Part shown: piece after piece, positions 6,772 through 14,358 of the stretch
Position numbering within the stretch: the stretch's first letter is position 1
Layout: each line of letters opens with the position of its first letter
NCBI GenBank assembly: GCA_964493265.1
Contig: CAZBLY010000011.1
Coordinates: 1-18,641 of the forward strand
Reading direction: 5' to 3'
DNA from: DAOWHW01 sp964493265
GTDB lineage: Archaea > Nanobdellota > Nanobdellia > Pacearchaeales > UBA284
DNA length: 18,641 bases
The notes under the pieces: generated by a model
Databases searched by the model: none
Seen by the model: the letters and a program-made list of their open reading frames with translations, nothing else
Told to the model about the DNA's origin: nothing
Program-made: the position numbers and the translations under genes

Positions 6772-7704
6772 TTATTTCTTCAATTCTCTCAACAACAAAC
6801 AAGCTCTACAATATTCATGAGAAGAAGGAAAGCCACATTTCTTGCATTTTTTAAACTTACCGACTCTATAATTTTTCTTAAACATTGGGCTAATTTTTAA
6901 TAATGAATTAACTATGGCATTTTTAACTTCTATATGCTTCTTTTCAAGTTCAGCCAGCCATTTACGAATTTCAACCCTAAATGTTAAGCCCCTTAAAGGG
7001 CAGATATAAATTTTTTTAGAAGGAATTGGAATTTTATTGAGCTTTGCATATAAAACAATTTCTTTTGTTGAGCAGAAATAAAAAGGTTTAATGCGCTGAA
7101 CAAATTCTTTTGTCTTGGCTATTCCAGTTGAAGGCCCTAATTTAGCAAGTAATTCTGGATTTCCTTTTAAAATATTAAGAAGTACTGTTTCAGCTTCATC
7201 ATCAAGTGAATGGGCTGTTGCAATAACATTAAAACCATATTGTTTTGCTTTTTTATTAAGTAACCATCTCTTTAGAATAGAACAAACATAACAATTAGTA
7301 AGACCGAGCTCTTTAATTTTTTTTATCTTGTTTTTTAAAATAAAATCAAATTCTTTTTTAAATGTAAAAATTTTAATTTTAATTCCTTGTTCTTTTAGAA
7401 ATTTTTCAGAATCTTTTAAAATTTTGTCTCTATAACCTGGAATGCCCTCATCAATTGAAAGACCAATAATATTCTGACCACTAGAAGAATAAATTTTGTT
7501 TAGAAGATATAATAATGTTAAGCTATCTTTTCCACCAGAATAAGCTATAGCAATCTTATCATTTTTATTGATTAAATTATATTTTCTTATAGTCTTTAGA
7601 ACTTTCTTTTCAAAATATCTAATAAAAGCGGTTTTATTCAACCATCTTCCACAACTTAGATAATAAACCCCTTTCTTTTGTTTTTGTTTCTTTTGTTTTT
7701 TCAT
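6772..7704 (-). CDS. TtuA/Ncs6-type tRNA 2-thiolation enzyme with degenerate N-terminal zinc finger
   Basis: A PP-loop adenylyltransferase of the TtuA/Ncs6 (TIGR00269-like) group, which adenylates a tRNA uridine and inserts sulfur. The PP-loop SGGKDS is at 56-61. CYVC (138-141) and C235 (in YICPLRGL) match the three cysteines that hold the catalytic [4Fe-4S] cluster in TtuA. ATAHSLDDEAETVLLN (162-177) is the family signature, and a C-terminal zinc finger remains (C287, C290, C299, C302). The N-terminal zinc finger has lost its ligands. The flanking sequence still aligns (GVYY, GRW, FEKKVLKTIRKY), but Lys/Gln replace the first CxxC and N23/A26 replace the second pair. An in-frame TGA just upstream rules out a longer start. 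A TATA box lies 26 nt before the ATG. The substrate position (for example U54 or U34) cannot be told from sequence. Confidence 0.88.
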   Translation of the reverse strand: MKKQKKQKQKKGVYYLSCGRWLNKTAFIRYFEKKVLKTIRKYNLINKNDKIAIAYSGGKDSLTLLYLLNKIYSSSGQNIIGLSIDEGIPGYRDKILKDSEKFLKEQGIKIKIFTFKKEFDFILKNKIKKIKELGLTNCYVCSILKRWLLNKKAKQYGFNVIATAHSLDDEAETVLLNILKGNPELLAKLGPSTGIAKTKEFVQRIKPFYFCSTKEIVLYAKLNKIPIPSKKIYICPLRGLTFRVEIRKWLAELEKKHIEVKNAIVNSLLKISPMFKKNYRVGKFKKCKKCGFPSSHEYCRACLLLRELKK

Positions 7705-7725
7705 AAATCTTCAAAAGAACCAGGA

Positions 7726-7735
7726 TTTTTAAAAT
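7726..7735 (-). promoter_or_regulatory. TATA box of the TtuA-like gene
   Basis: ATTTTAAAAA on the minus strand, centred 26 nt upstream of the ATG at 7704, implying a separate leaderless transcript despite the close upstream gene. Confidence 0.5.
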
Positions 7736-7755
7736 ATACTTTAATTTTTCTAATT

Positions 7756-9339
7756 TTACTTTTTTATTTTTATAACTTTTATTTTACCTACATATACATA
7801 TTTTCTATAATCTCCATTTCCTTCATTTGGAAATTTAATATGTTCTTTTACTTCTTTTCTACTATCTATCTCTAGAATAGTTCCTTTTCCTTCTCCTCTT
7901 TTAAATAATTCTTCATTATTTTTTCTAAATATTTTAATAGCTTTATCTATTGCACCATCTTTTTTTGATTCGCCAAATTTATCGGTGGGTCCATTTAAAT
8001 ATAATAATGCTCTTTTTAGGGCTTTGTCTTTACTAACTTTTCTAAAACTTGCTTTACCAGGTATTATAAGTTCTTCTTCATAAACTAAATTTTTATTTTC
8101 TTCTTTTCTTGTTGATTTTATTTTTTCTTCTTTAACTTCTTTTTCTAAATCTCCTTCTTTTTTTGCTGAAGTTTTTATATTATTTGTACTGTCATTATCA
8201 TATTTATTAGAGTCTTCTTTATCATAGTCCTCTTCATCATCGCCATCTTCACCCCATAATTCATGCCATCCCCTAAATTTATCTTTTTCACTTTTCTCAT
8301 CTACTTCATCTATTTTTACTTCTGGCTTTTTTTCATATTTCTTTTTTATTACTTCTTTTTTTATTTTTATTGCTTCTTTTCCTGTTTTTATCTTATCTTG
8401 TACTGGTTGCCTTATTGATATTGGATACCCTTTATTTTTGTCTTTAGGAGGATCAAATAATTCTTCTATTAATTTCTCATCTTTTTTAAGGGTGTTTGGA
8501 ATAGTTTGGTAATCCTGTTTAGAATGTTCAGCTGAAGTGCCACCTATTTGAATATCATCTGTACCATCTACAGTTATCCCTCTTAGGTATTTCTCTTTTT
8601 CTTTCTTGCCATTTTTATCTGGAATCTTTTTTTCTATTAGCTTTTCTTCTTTTTTTCCTTCATTACTTATCTTTATTTTTAATTCTTCTTGCTTTGCGCC
8701 AGAAATGGCTATGCCATCTTTATATCTTCCTAACATCATTTCCAAAATTAAATCAGAAGTTGGCCATTTAGATGATTCCCATATATCTTCTATTTTTTCG
8801 AATACTTCTATTTCATATCCCCTAGATTCAACATTAGAAACAAGAACTTTATTTTCAAAAATATAGATGTCTCTTGGATCTAAATTTTGAATTTCAATAT
8901 TCTGGCTAGCGGCAATATCTTTTATTAATTTAATTTGTTCATAAATCCTATATGCTTTTTCTTTTTTTAGTGCTCCTTTCTCCCCAACTAATTCTTCTAA
9001 ATTTTTTATCCAAGGAATAATAGATATTATCTCATTTTTCTTAGAATTAGGGTCAGAGAAGTAAATTTCAGAAAACAAAAAACCAATTGCATTTTTTTCT
9101 AATATCTTTTTTATTGGATATTGTTGAGAAATATTTTTTAAAAGCTCTTGTGTTCTCTCTATCTTAGAATAATTTTTTCTGATTTTTTCTTTAAATAAAT
9201 CCGAGGTTAGATATTTAATTCTTAAAACCTTATTTTCTAGGGTTGTTTCATATTCATCATAAAGACTAGTTTTTCTAATTAAATCTTTATCTGTTAGATG
9301 ACTTGAATAGGCCTCTATAATATTTTTGTTATTAACCAT
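7756..9339 (-). CDS. Hypothetical protein: kinase-like (pseudokinase?) N-terminal domain, disordered middle
   Basis: A 527-residue protein with three zones. Residues about 25-210 resemble a protein kinase stripped of its catalytic residues. VLRIK (38-42) sits where the ATP-binding lysine strand would be. IIPWIKNLEELV (107-118) resembles the hinge and first C-lobe helix, and AYRIYEQIKLIKDIAASQNIE (129-149) the long helix before the catalytic loop. IQNLDPRDIYIFENKVLVSN (150-169) aligns with HRDLKPENIL and the strand before DFG, with D, K and N replaced. DLILEMMLGR (196-205) resembles helix F. Residues about 215-415 are Lys/Glu/Asp-rich and probably disordered, with an acidic run near 364-380. 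A compact-looking C-terminal part (about 420-527) is unrecognised. A TATA box 25 nt upstream fixes the ATG. The kinase resemblance is by eye and uncertain. Confidence 0.6.
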   Translation of the reverse strand: MVNNKNIIEAYSSHLTDKDLIRKTSLYDEYETTLENKVLRIKYLTSDLFKEKIRKNYSKIERTQELLKNISQQYPIKKILEKNAIGFLFSEIYFSDPNSKKNEIISIIPWIKNLEELVGEKGALKKEKAYRIYEQIKLIKDIAASQNIEIQNLDPRDIYIFENKVLVSNVESRGYEIEVFEKIEDIWESSKWPTSDLILEMMLGRYKDGIAISGAKQEELKIKISNEGKKEEKLIEKKIPDKNGKKEKEKYLRGITVDGTDDIQIGGTSAEHSKQDYQTIPNTLKKDEKLIEELFDPPKDKNKGYPISIRQPVQDKIKTGKEAIKIKKEVIKKKYEKKPEVKIDEVDEKSEKDKFRGWHELWGEDGDDEEDYDKEDSNKYDNDSTNNIKTSAKKEGDLEKEVKEEKIKSTRKEENKNLVYEEELIIPGKASFRKVSKDKALKRALLYLNGPTDKFGESKKDGAIDKAIKIFRKNNEELFKRGEGKGTILEIDSRKEVKEHIKFPNEGNGDYRKYVYVGKIKVIKIKK

Positions 9340-9360
9340 GAATAAACAATATAATAGAAA

Positions 9361-9367
9361 TTTATAA
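9361..9367 (-). promoter_or_regulatory. TATA box of the 527-residue gene
   Basis: TTTATAAA-type box centred 25 nt upstream of the ATG at 9339. About 20 bp further upstream lie a perfect palindrome ACTTTAAAGT (9385-9394) and a quasi-palindrome AGTGAC-N5-GTTACT (9392-9408). Confidence 0.55.
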
Positions 9368-9415
9368 ATCTTGTTATTGTGTTTACTTTAAAGTGACAGT
9401 CAGTTACTATTTTAT

Positions 9416-9625
9416 TTATTCCTTGATCTCTTGTATTTTAATTATTCTTATAGGGCATGCATTTGCTGCTTGTTTATTACATTCATATTCTTCCTCTGTT
9501 ATTTCTGTTTTTTTTGGTTTGGCTTTTCCATCTTCCATAACCCAATTATCTGGACATGAAGAGACACATCCACCACAACCAATACATCTTCCATAATCTT
9601 GAATTATTTTATATTTTTTTGGCAT
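9416..9625 (-). CDS. Monocluster [4Fe-4S] ferredoxin
   Basis: A 69-residue cytoplasmic electron carrier. C14, C17 and C20 (CIGCGGC) plus C57 (ACP) provide the four ligands of a single [4Fe-4S] cluster. C24 (SSCP) and C49 sit where the single-cluster ferredoxins of Pyrococcus and Thermotoga type carry a disulfide or free thiols in place of a second cluster. The second CxxCxxC of two-cluster ferredoxins is absent. Unlike the Pyrococcus furiosus protein, which has Asp at the second ligand, all four positions here are Cys. It has its own TATA box 26 nt upstream and stands alone between gyrA and the 527-residue gene. It could supply electrons to the nearby iron-sulfur TtuA-like enzyme, but nothing in the sequence proves the pairing. 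Confidence 0.92.
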   Translation of the reverse strand: MPKKYKIIQDYGRCIGCGGCVSSCPDNWVMEDGKAKPKKTEITEEEYECNKQAANACPIRIIKIQEIKE

Positions 9626-9647
9626 AATATTATATAGAGAATTATTA

Positions 9648-9655
9648 TTTAAAAA
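9648..9655 (-). promoter_or_regulatory. TATA box of the ferredoxin gene
   Basis: TTTTTAAA on the minus strand, centred 26 nt upstream of the ATG at 9625, implying a leaderless mRNA. Confidence 0.55.
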
Positions 9656-9683
9656 TTTTGTTTAATTAAGCTAAGCTATTTAT

Positions 9684-12206
9684 TTAACCAATCTTTACAA
9701 CATCAGTTACTTTATCATCTTGTCTTAGTTTTATTATTCTAACTCCTTGCGTATTTCTGCCCATAATTCTGATATCTTTGCATGGAATACGAATAACCAT
9801 GCCTTTGGCTGTTGTTACAATAATGCTATCTTTTGTTGTAACTAATTTAATGGCTCTAACTTTTCCATTTCTATCAGAGCAATTTATATTTATAATCCCT
9901 TTACATGCTCTTGATGTTTTTCTATAATCTAAAACCGGACTTCTCTTTCCATAACCTCTTGCTGTAATTGTTATAATAGTAATTTCTTTACTCTCTTGCT
10001 CTTGTTTATTTAAAACCTCGAGTCCGATAACTTCATCTTCTTTATCTAGCTTGATTGCAGTAACTCCATAAGCTGCTTTTCCCATCTCCCTAACATCACT
10101 GGCTTTAAATCTAGCTGCTATTCCATTTTTTGTTGCAAGAAAAACTTCGCTTTCATTTGTAACGATTTTAGCCTCAACAACAGAATCATCCATTGGAAGT
10201 TTTATTGCCCTAACTCCAGACTGTTTAATTCTAATGAAATCCTCTAGATTTGTTCGTTTAGATATTCCTTTTCTTGTTGCTATGAATAAAGAACCTTTCA
10301 ATTCTATAATTGGAATAATGGCCTTAATCTTGTCTGTAATTTGTAATAGATTAATTAAGGCTTTTCCTTTACTATATCTTGTTGCTGATGGTATATTATA
10401 TGCTTTTAATTTGAACAATTTTCCTCTCTCTGTTATAAAAAGAATATTATGATGAGTATTGCAAACAAAAACATTCTGTACAAAATCTCCTGTTGTAAGT
10501 TCTGTTCCTGTTATCCCCTTACCCCCCCTGTGTTGTTCTTGATAAACTCGCAGAGGCATTCTTTTTATATAACCTTTTGCTGTCAGAAGAACTGCAACTT
10601 CTTCCTTCTTTATTAGATCTATTTCCTTAACCTGTCTAATTCTCTCTAGAATTTTTGTTTTTCTTTGGTCACCATATTTTCTTCTTAACTCATTAAGTTC
10701 CTTGATAATAATCTTTAAGATTTCATTTTCATTTCCAAGAATCTTTTCTAAATCTTTAATCTTTTCTTTAATATCTTTAAATTCTTTTTTTAATTTGTCC
10801 TGTTCTAGAGTTGTAAGTTTTTGTAATTTCATATCCAGAATGGCTTGAGCTTGTTTTTGACTTAATTTGTATTTATCTATTAATTTTTTTGTTGCTTCAA
10901 CTGTTCCTTTTGATTTTTTAATTAAAGCTATGATTGGATCAATATTTTTTAATGCTATAATAAGACCAACAAGAATATGCTCTCTGTCTTTAGCAATCTG
11001 AAGATCATATTGTGTTCTTTTTCTTACCATAAGCTGTCTATGTCTTATATAACACTCAATAAATTGCTTCAAGTTCAGAACTTTTGGCTGCCCTTCAACA
11101 AGAGCTAACATATTTGTATAAAATTTATTTTCCAAAGGGGTTAATCTAAAAAGTTTATTGACTATTAGTTTTGAATTTGCACCGCGCTTTAACATAATGA
11201 CAACCCTAATTTTGTCTTTTGCAGATTCATCTCTTATATCGGAAATATCTTGAATTCTTTTTTCTTGAACAAGTTTAGCTATTGTCTTTATTAACTCAGC
11301 CTTATTTACTTGATAAGGTAATTCTGATATAATAACTTTTTCTCTTTCTCCTTTGCCTTTTTCAATATCTAATTTACCTCTTATAATAAATGAGCCTCTT
11401 CCAGTGTTATAGATTTCAGAAATCCCCCCACTATGAATATAACCAGACGTTGGGAAATCAGGCCCTCTTATATATTTCATTAATTCTTGTATTGTTATTT
11501 TTGGCTTCTTAATACAGGCAATAATACCATCAATAATTTCAGTGAGATTATGTGGAGGGATATTAGTTGCCATTCCAACTGCAATTCCTTGACTACCATT
11601 AATCAAAAGATTTGGAAGTTTACCAGGAAGAATTAAAGGCTCTTTAAGTGAATTATCAAAATTAGGAAGCATTTTTACTGTTTTTTTATCTAAATCCTGT
11701 AATATTTCTCCTGCTATTGTTTGTAATTTAGCTTCAGTATAACGCATTGCAGCTGGAGGATCCCCATCAATACTTCCAAAGTTACCCTGCCCCTTTATTA
11801 AAGGGTATCTTAATGAGAATGATTGAGCCATTCTTACAAGAGCATCATAAACAGCCAAATCTCCATGAGGATGATATTTTCCTAAAACTTCCCCAACTAT
11901 TCTTGCGGTCTTTTTTGTTGGTTTATTATGAAAAAGACCCATTTGATTCATTGCATATAAAATTCTTCTCTGAACAGGTTTTAAACCATCCTCAACACTA
12001 GGCAAGGCACGAGCAACAATAACAGACATAGCATAATCTATGTAAGCTTTTTGCATCTCATCTTCTATTTTTGCATCCTTAACAGTTTCATCCTTGTCAA
12101 TATTTAAAAAAGGAAGAACTGTTTCTTTCTCTTCATTCTTATTATTATCTTCTTTATTTCCTTTTTCAGTTTCTTTTTTATTTTTGTCTTTATTTTCTTT
12201 TGTCAT
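9684..12206 (-). CDS. gyrA: DNA gyrase subunit A
   Basis: The DNA-cleaving and wrapping subunit of gyrase, which with GyrB introduces negative supercoils. The chosen start is the ATG at 12206, 1 bp past the gyrB stop codon. An in-frame ATG at 12236 lies inside gyrB and would add ten residues unlike the family. This gives 840 residues. After a Lys/Glu/Asn-rich extension of about 35 residues come the winged-helix core with the catalytic tyrosine (AAMRYTEAK, Y156) and a coiled coil (about 460-530). The C-terminal six-bladed pinwheel carries the GyrA box QHRGGKG (558-564), which distinguishes gyrase from topoisomerase IV. The quinolone-determining loop reads HPHGDLAVYD, with Leu where E. coli has Ser83. 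The protein is bacterial in type. Co-transcription with gyrB is near certain. Confidence 0.96.
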   Translation of the reverse strand: MTKENKDKNKKETEKGNKEDNNKNEEKETVLPFLNIDKDETVKDAKIEDEMQKAYIDYAMSVIVARALPSVEDGLKPVQRRILYAMNQMGLFHNKPTKKTARIVGEVLGKYHPHGDLAVYDALVRMAQSFSLRYPLIKGQGNFGSIDGDPPAAMRYTEAKLQTIAGEILQDLDKKTVKMLPNFDNSLKEPLILPGKLPNLLINGSQGIAVGMATNIPPHNLTEIIDGIIACIKKPKITIQELMKYIRGPDFPTSGYIHSGGISEIYNTGRGSFIIRGKLDIEKGKGEREKVIISELPYQVNKAELIKTIAKLVQEKRIQDISDIRDESAKDKIRVVIMLKRGANSKLIVNKLFRLTPLENKFYTNMLALVEGQPKVLNLKQFIECYIRHRQLMVRKRTQYDLQIAKDREHILVGLIIALKNIDPIIALIKKSKGTVEATKKLIDKYKLSQKQAQAILDMKLQKLTTLEQDKLKKEFKDIKEKIKDLEKILGNENEILKIIIKELNELRRKYGDQRKTKILERIRQVKEIDLIKKEEVAVLLTAKGYIKRMPLRVYQEQHRGGKGITGTELTTGDFVQNVFVCNTHHNILFITERGKLFKLKAYNIPSATRYSKGKALINLLQITDKIKAIIPIIELKGSLFIATRKGISKRTNLEDFIRIKQSGVRAIKLPMDDSVVEAKIVTNESEVFLATKNGIAARFKASDVREMGKAAYGVTAIKLDKEDEVIGLEVLNKQEQESKEITIITITARGYGKRSPVLDYRKTSRACKGIININCSDRNGKVRAIKLVTTKDSIIVTTAKGMVIRIPCKDIRIMGRNTQGVRIIKLRQDDKVTDVVKIG

Positions 12207-12207
12207 T

Positions 12208-14175
12208 TTAAATATCAAGAATAGCCTCCTTTGCATGTTCGATTATGAATTTTTTTCTTGGTTCAACTTCGCTTCCCATTAAAATGCCAAATAACTGGTC
12301 TGCTTTGATTGCATCTTCTATAGATACTTGTTTTAGAATCCTGGATTTTGGATTCATTGTTGTTTGCCATAATTGTTGAGGATTCATTTCTCCTAATCCT
12401 TTAAAACGCTGAATAGAAAGATTGCCCCCCAAACGCTTTAAGGTTCGTTCTAATTCTTTATCATTATAAATATAAAAATCCTTAGAACCTTTTCTTATTT
12501 TATATAATGGAGACATTGCAATAAAAATTCTGCCCCCTTCAATTAATTCTTTCATAAATCTATAGAAAAATGTCAATAAAAGAGTTTTAATATGCTGACC
12601 ATCAACATCTGCATCTGTCATAATAATAATTTTTCCATATCTTAGTTTTTTTTGTTCAAAATGTTCGCCAAGCCCTGTACCTATTGCAGTTGTCAGAATT
12701 ACAATTTGTTCATTACTAAAAATTTTGTTAAGATTTGATTTTTCAACATTAAGAATTTTTCCTTTTAATGGAAGAATAGCCTGGGTTTCTTTATTTCTTG
12801 CTTGTTTTGCACTTCCACCAGCAGATTCTCCTTCAACAAGATAAATTTCAGTTTTTTCAAGTTTTTTTGATGAGCAATCTGAAAGTTTTCCTGGAAGAGT
12901 TGTTGACATCAAAGCAGATTTTCTTCTTACAAGTTCTTTTGCTTTTTTTGCAGCGCTTCTTGCCTTAGCTGCATCAACTGCTTTAGCAATTATAATCTTT
13001 GCAATTCTTGGATTTTCTTCGAAGAATTGACTAATTGCTTGACTAGCTATAGAATCTACAATTCCTTTAATTTCTGAATTACCAAGACGCGTTTTTGTCT
13101 GACCTTCAAATTGAGGATCAGCCATACAAAGATTAACTATAACTGTAAGTCCTTCTCTAACATCATTACCTTCAATTTTTTTAACCCCCTTTCCACCATT
13201 TTTTAGAAGATTTGTTTTTGATGCATAATCATTTATTACTCTAGTTAGGGCTTTTTTAAATCCAGTTATGTGAGTTCCGCCTTCTATGGTGCTTATAGTA
13301 TTAACAAAACCAAAAATATTTTCATAATAACTATCATTATATTGAATTGCTACTTCAACTATAGTGCTATCTAATTGTTTTTTGAAATAAATTGGTTTAT
13401 GCAAAGGTTTTCTAGTTCTATTAAGCCATTTTACAAATTCAACAATTCCTCCGGCTGCATGGAATTTTTCTTTCTTCTTGTCTGGCTCAGATTCAAGAAT
13501 AATAGTTAGACCAGGATTTAAGAAAGCCAATTCTCTCATTTTTGTAGCAATAAGAGCAAAATCAAATTTTAAGACAGAGAAAATTTCTTTATCTGGTTTG
13601 AATAATGCCTGAGTTCCTGTTGAACCATTTTGATAAGTTCCAATAATCTTGATTGGACCAATTGGCTTGCCTCTTTTATATTTTTGCTCATAAACTTTTC
13701 CCTCTCTTTTAACTTTTACTGACATTGATTCACTAAGAGCATTAACTACAGAAACTCCAACACCATGTAAACCTCCAGAAATAAAATAAGCTTTGTGATC
13801 AAACTTGCCCCCGGCATGAAGCATTGTCATAACAATTTCAAGCCCAGATTTTTTAAAACGTGGATGTTTTTCAACAGGAATTCCTCTCCCGTTATCTTCA
13901 ACTAAAACACTTCCATCTTTGAAAATTTTAATTTTAATTAGATTACAATATCCAGCAAGAGCTTCATCAACACTATTATCAACAACTTCATAGACAAGAT
14001 GATGTAAACCATCTTTTCCTGTACTGCCTATATACATTGCTGGACGTTTACGAACACCCTCAAGTCCGCCTAAAACCCTGATAGTACTAATATCGTATCT
14101 ACTTTTTTCTCTTTCAGTTTTTTTATTTTTATTTTTTTCAATTTTCTTTGTTTGTTTTTCTTGTTTTTTGGGCAT
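12208..14175 (-). CDS. gyrB: DNA gyrase subunit B
   Basis: The ATPase subunit of gyrase, 655 residues, without the roughly 170-residue insertion of the E. coli protein. A Lys-rich extension (1-26) precedes the GHKL ATPase: EVVDNSVDEALAGYC with catalytic E63 and Mg-binding N67, DNGRGIP (94-100) and GGLHGVGVSVVNALS (134-148). The transducer lysine loop QTKTRLGNSE starts at 359. The Toprim domain has VEGESAGGSAKQ (447-458; Glu-Ser where many bacteria have Asp-Ser) and the metal site TDADVDG (520-526). The end carries QRFKGLGEMNPQQLWQTTM (589-607), typical of GyrB. It has an unusual promoter with a leader of about 100 nt and repeated elements. It is first in a two-gene operon with gyrA, the stop and start codons separated by 1 bp. 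Confidence 0.97.
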   Translation of the reverse strand: MPKKQEKQTKKIEKNKNKKTEREKSRYDISTIRVLGGLEGVRKRPAMYIGSTGKDGLHHLVYEVVDNSVDEALAGYCNLIKIKIFKDGSVLVEDNGRGIPVEKHPRFKKSGLEIVMTMLHAGGKFDHKAYFISGGLHGVGVSVVNALSESMSVKVKREGKVYEQKYKRGKPIGPIKIIGTYQNGSTGTQALFKPDKEIFSVLKFDFALIATKMRELAFLNPGLTIILESEPDKKKEKFHAAGGIVEFVKWLNRTRKPLHKPIYFKKQLDSTIVEVAIQYNDSYYENIFGFVNTISTIEGGTHITGFKKALTRVINDYASKTNLLKNGGKGVKKIEGNDVREGLTVIVNLCMADPQFEGQTKTRLGNSEIKGIVDSIASQAISQFFEENPRIAKIIIAKAVDAAKARSAAKKAKELVRRKSALMSTTLPGKLSDCSSKKLEKTEIYLVEGESAGGSAKQARNKETQAILPLKGKILNVEKSNLNKIFSNEQIVILTTAIGTGLGEHFEQKKLRYGKIIIMTDADVDGQHIKTLLLTFFYRFMKELIEGGRIFIAMSPLYKIRKGSKDFYIYNDKELERTLKRLGGNLSIQRFKGLGEMNPQQLWQTTMNPKSRILKQVSIEDAIKADQLFGILMGSEVEPRKKFIIEHAKEAILDI

Positions 14176-14242
14176 TTTATTCTATTTTAATTGGATTTTT
14201 CCAAATAATCAATCAAACTTTTTTAATTTTTTAGTCAAAATA

Positions 14243-14270
14243 TCGTCGAGGAAATAGTTTTTCTCGTCGA
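14243..14270. promoter_or_regulatory. Possible operator: TCGTCGA direct repeat spaced 21 bp, upstream of gyrB
   Basis: TCGTCGA occurs at 14243-14249 and again at 14264-14270, exactly 21 bp apart, which is two turns of B-DNA, so both copies face the same side of the helix. In the transcript the same segment can form an 8-bp stem with one A-A mismatch around an 11-nt loop. The element is G+C-rich in an otherwise A+T-rich gap and lies at the predicted transcription start of gyrB (about 14271, 25 nt after the TATA box). That is the usual place for an archaeal repressor to bind. A role in supercoiling-dependent control of gyrase is inference. Confidence 0.4.
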
Positions 14271-14290
14271 CAAACACATAAAGAAATACC

Positions 14291-14300
14291 ACTTTAAAAA
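14291..14300 (-). promoter_or_regulatory. TATA box of the gyrB-gyrA operon
   Basis: TTTTTAAAGT on the minus strand, preceded by a purine-rich BRE-like AGAAAGG. It is about 120 nt from the gyrB ATG, so the predicted transcript has a leader of about 96 nt. No comparable box is found at the leaderless distance (only a weak ATTATTT near 14205). Confidence 0.45.
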
Positions 14301-14358
14301 CCTTTCTCCCCAAATTTGACTTAATTAAGGCTTATTTCGTTAGAATTTAAAAATTAAT

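Noticed and set aside
12206..12236. An upstream in-frame ATG for gyrA at 12236, giving ten extra residues (MQRRLFLIFK).
   Set aside because: It lies inside the gyrB coding end and the added hydrophobic residues do not resemble GyrA. The ATG at 12206, 1 bp past the gyrB stop codon, is the more natural start.
9684..14175. Topoisomerase IV (parE/parC) instead of gyrase.
   Set aside because: The A subunit keeps the GyrA box QHRGGKG and a full C-terminal pinwheel, which topoisomerase IV lacks or has degraded.
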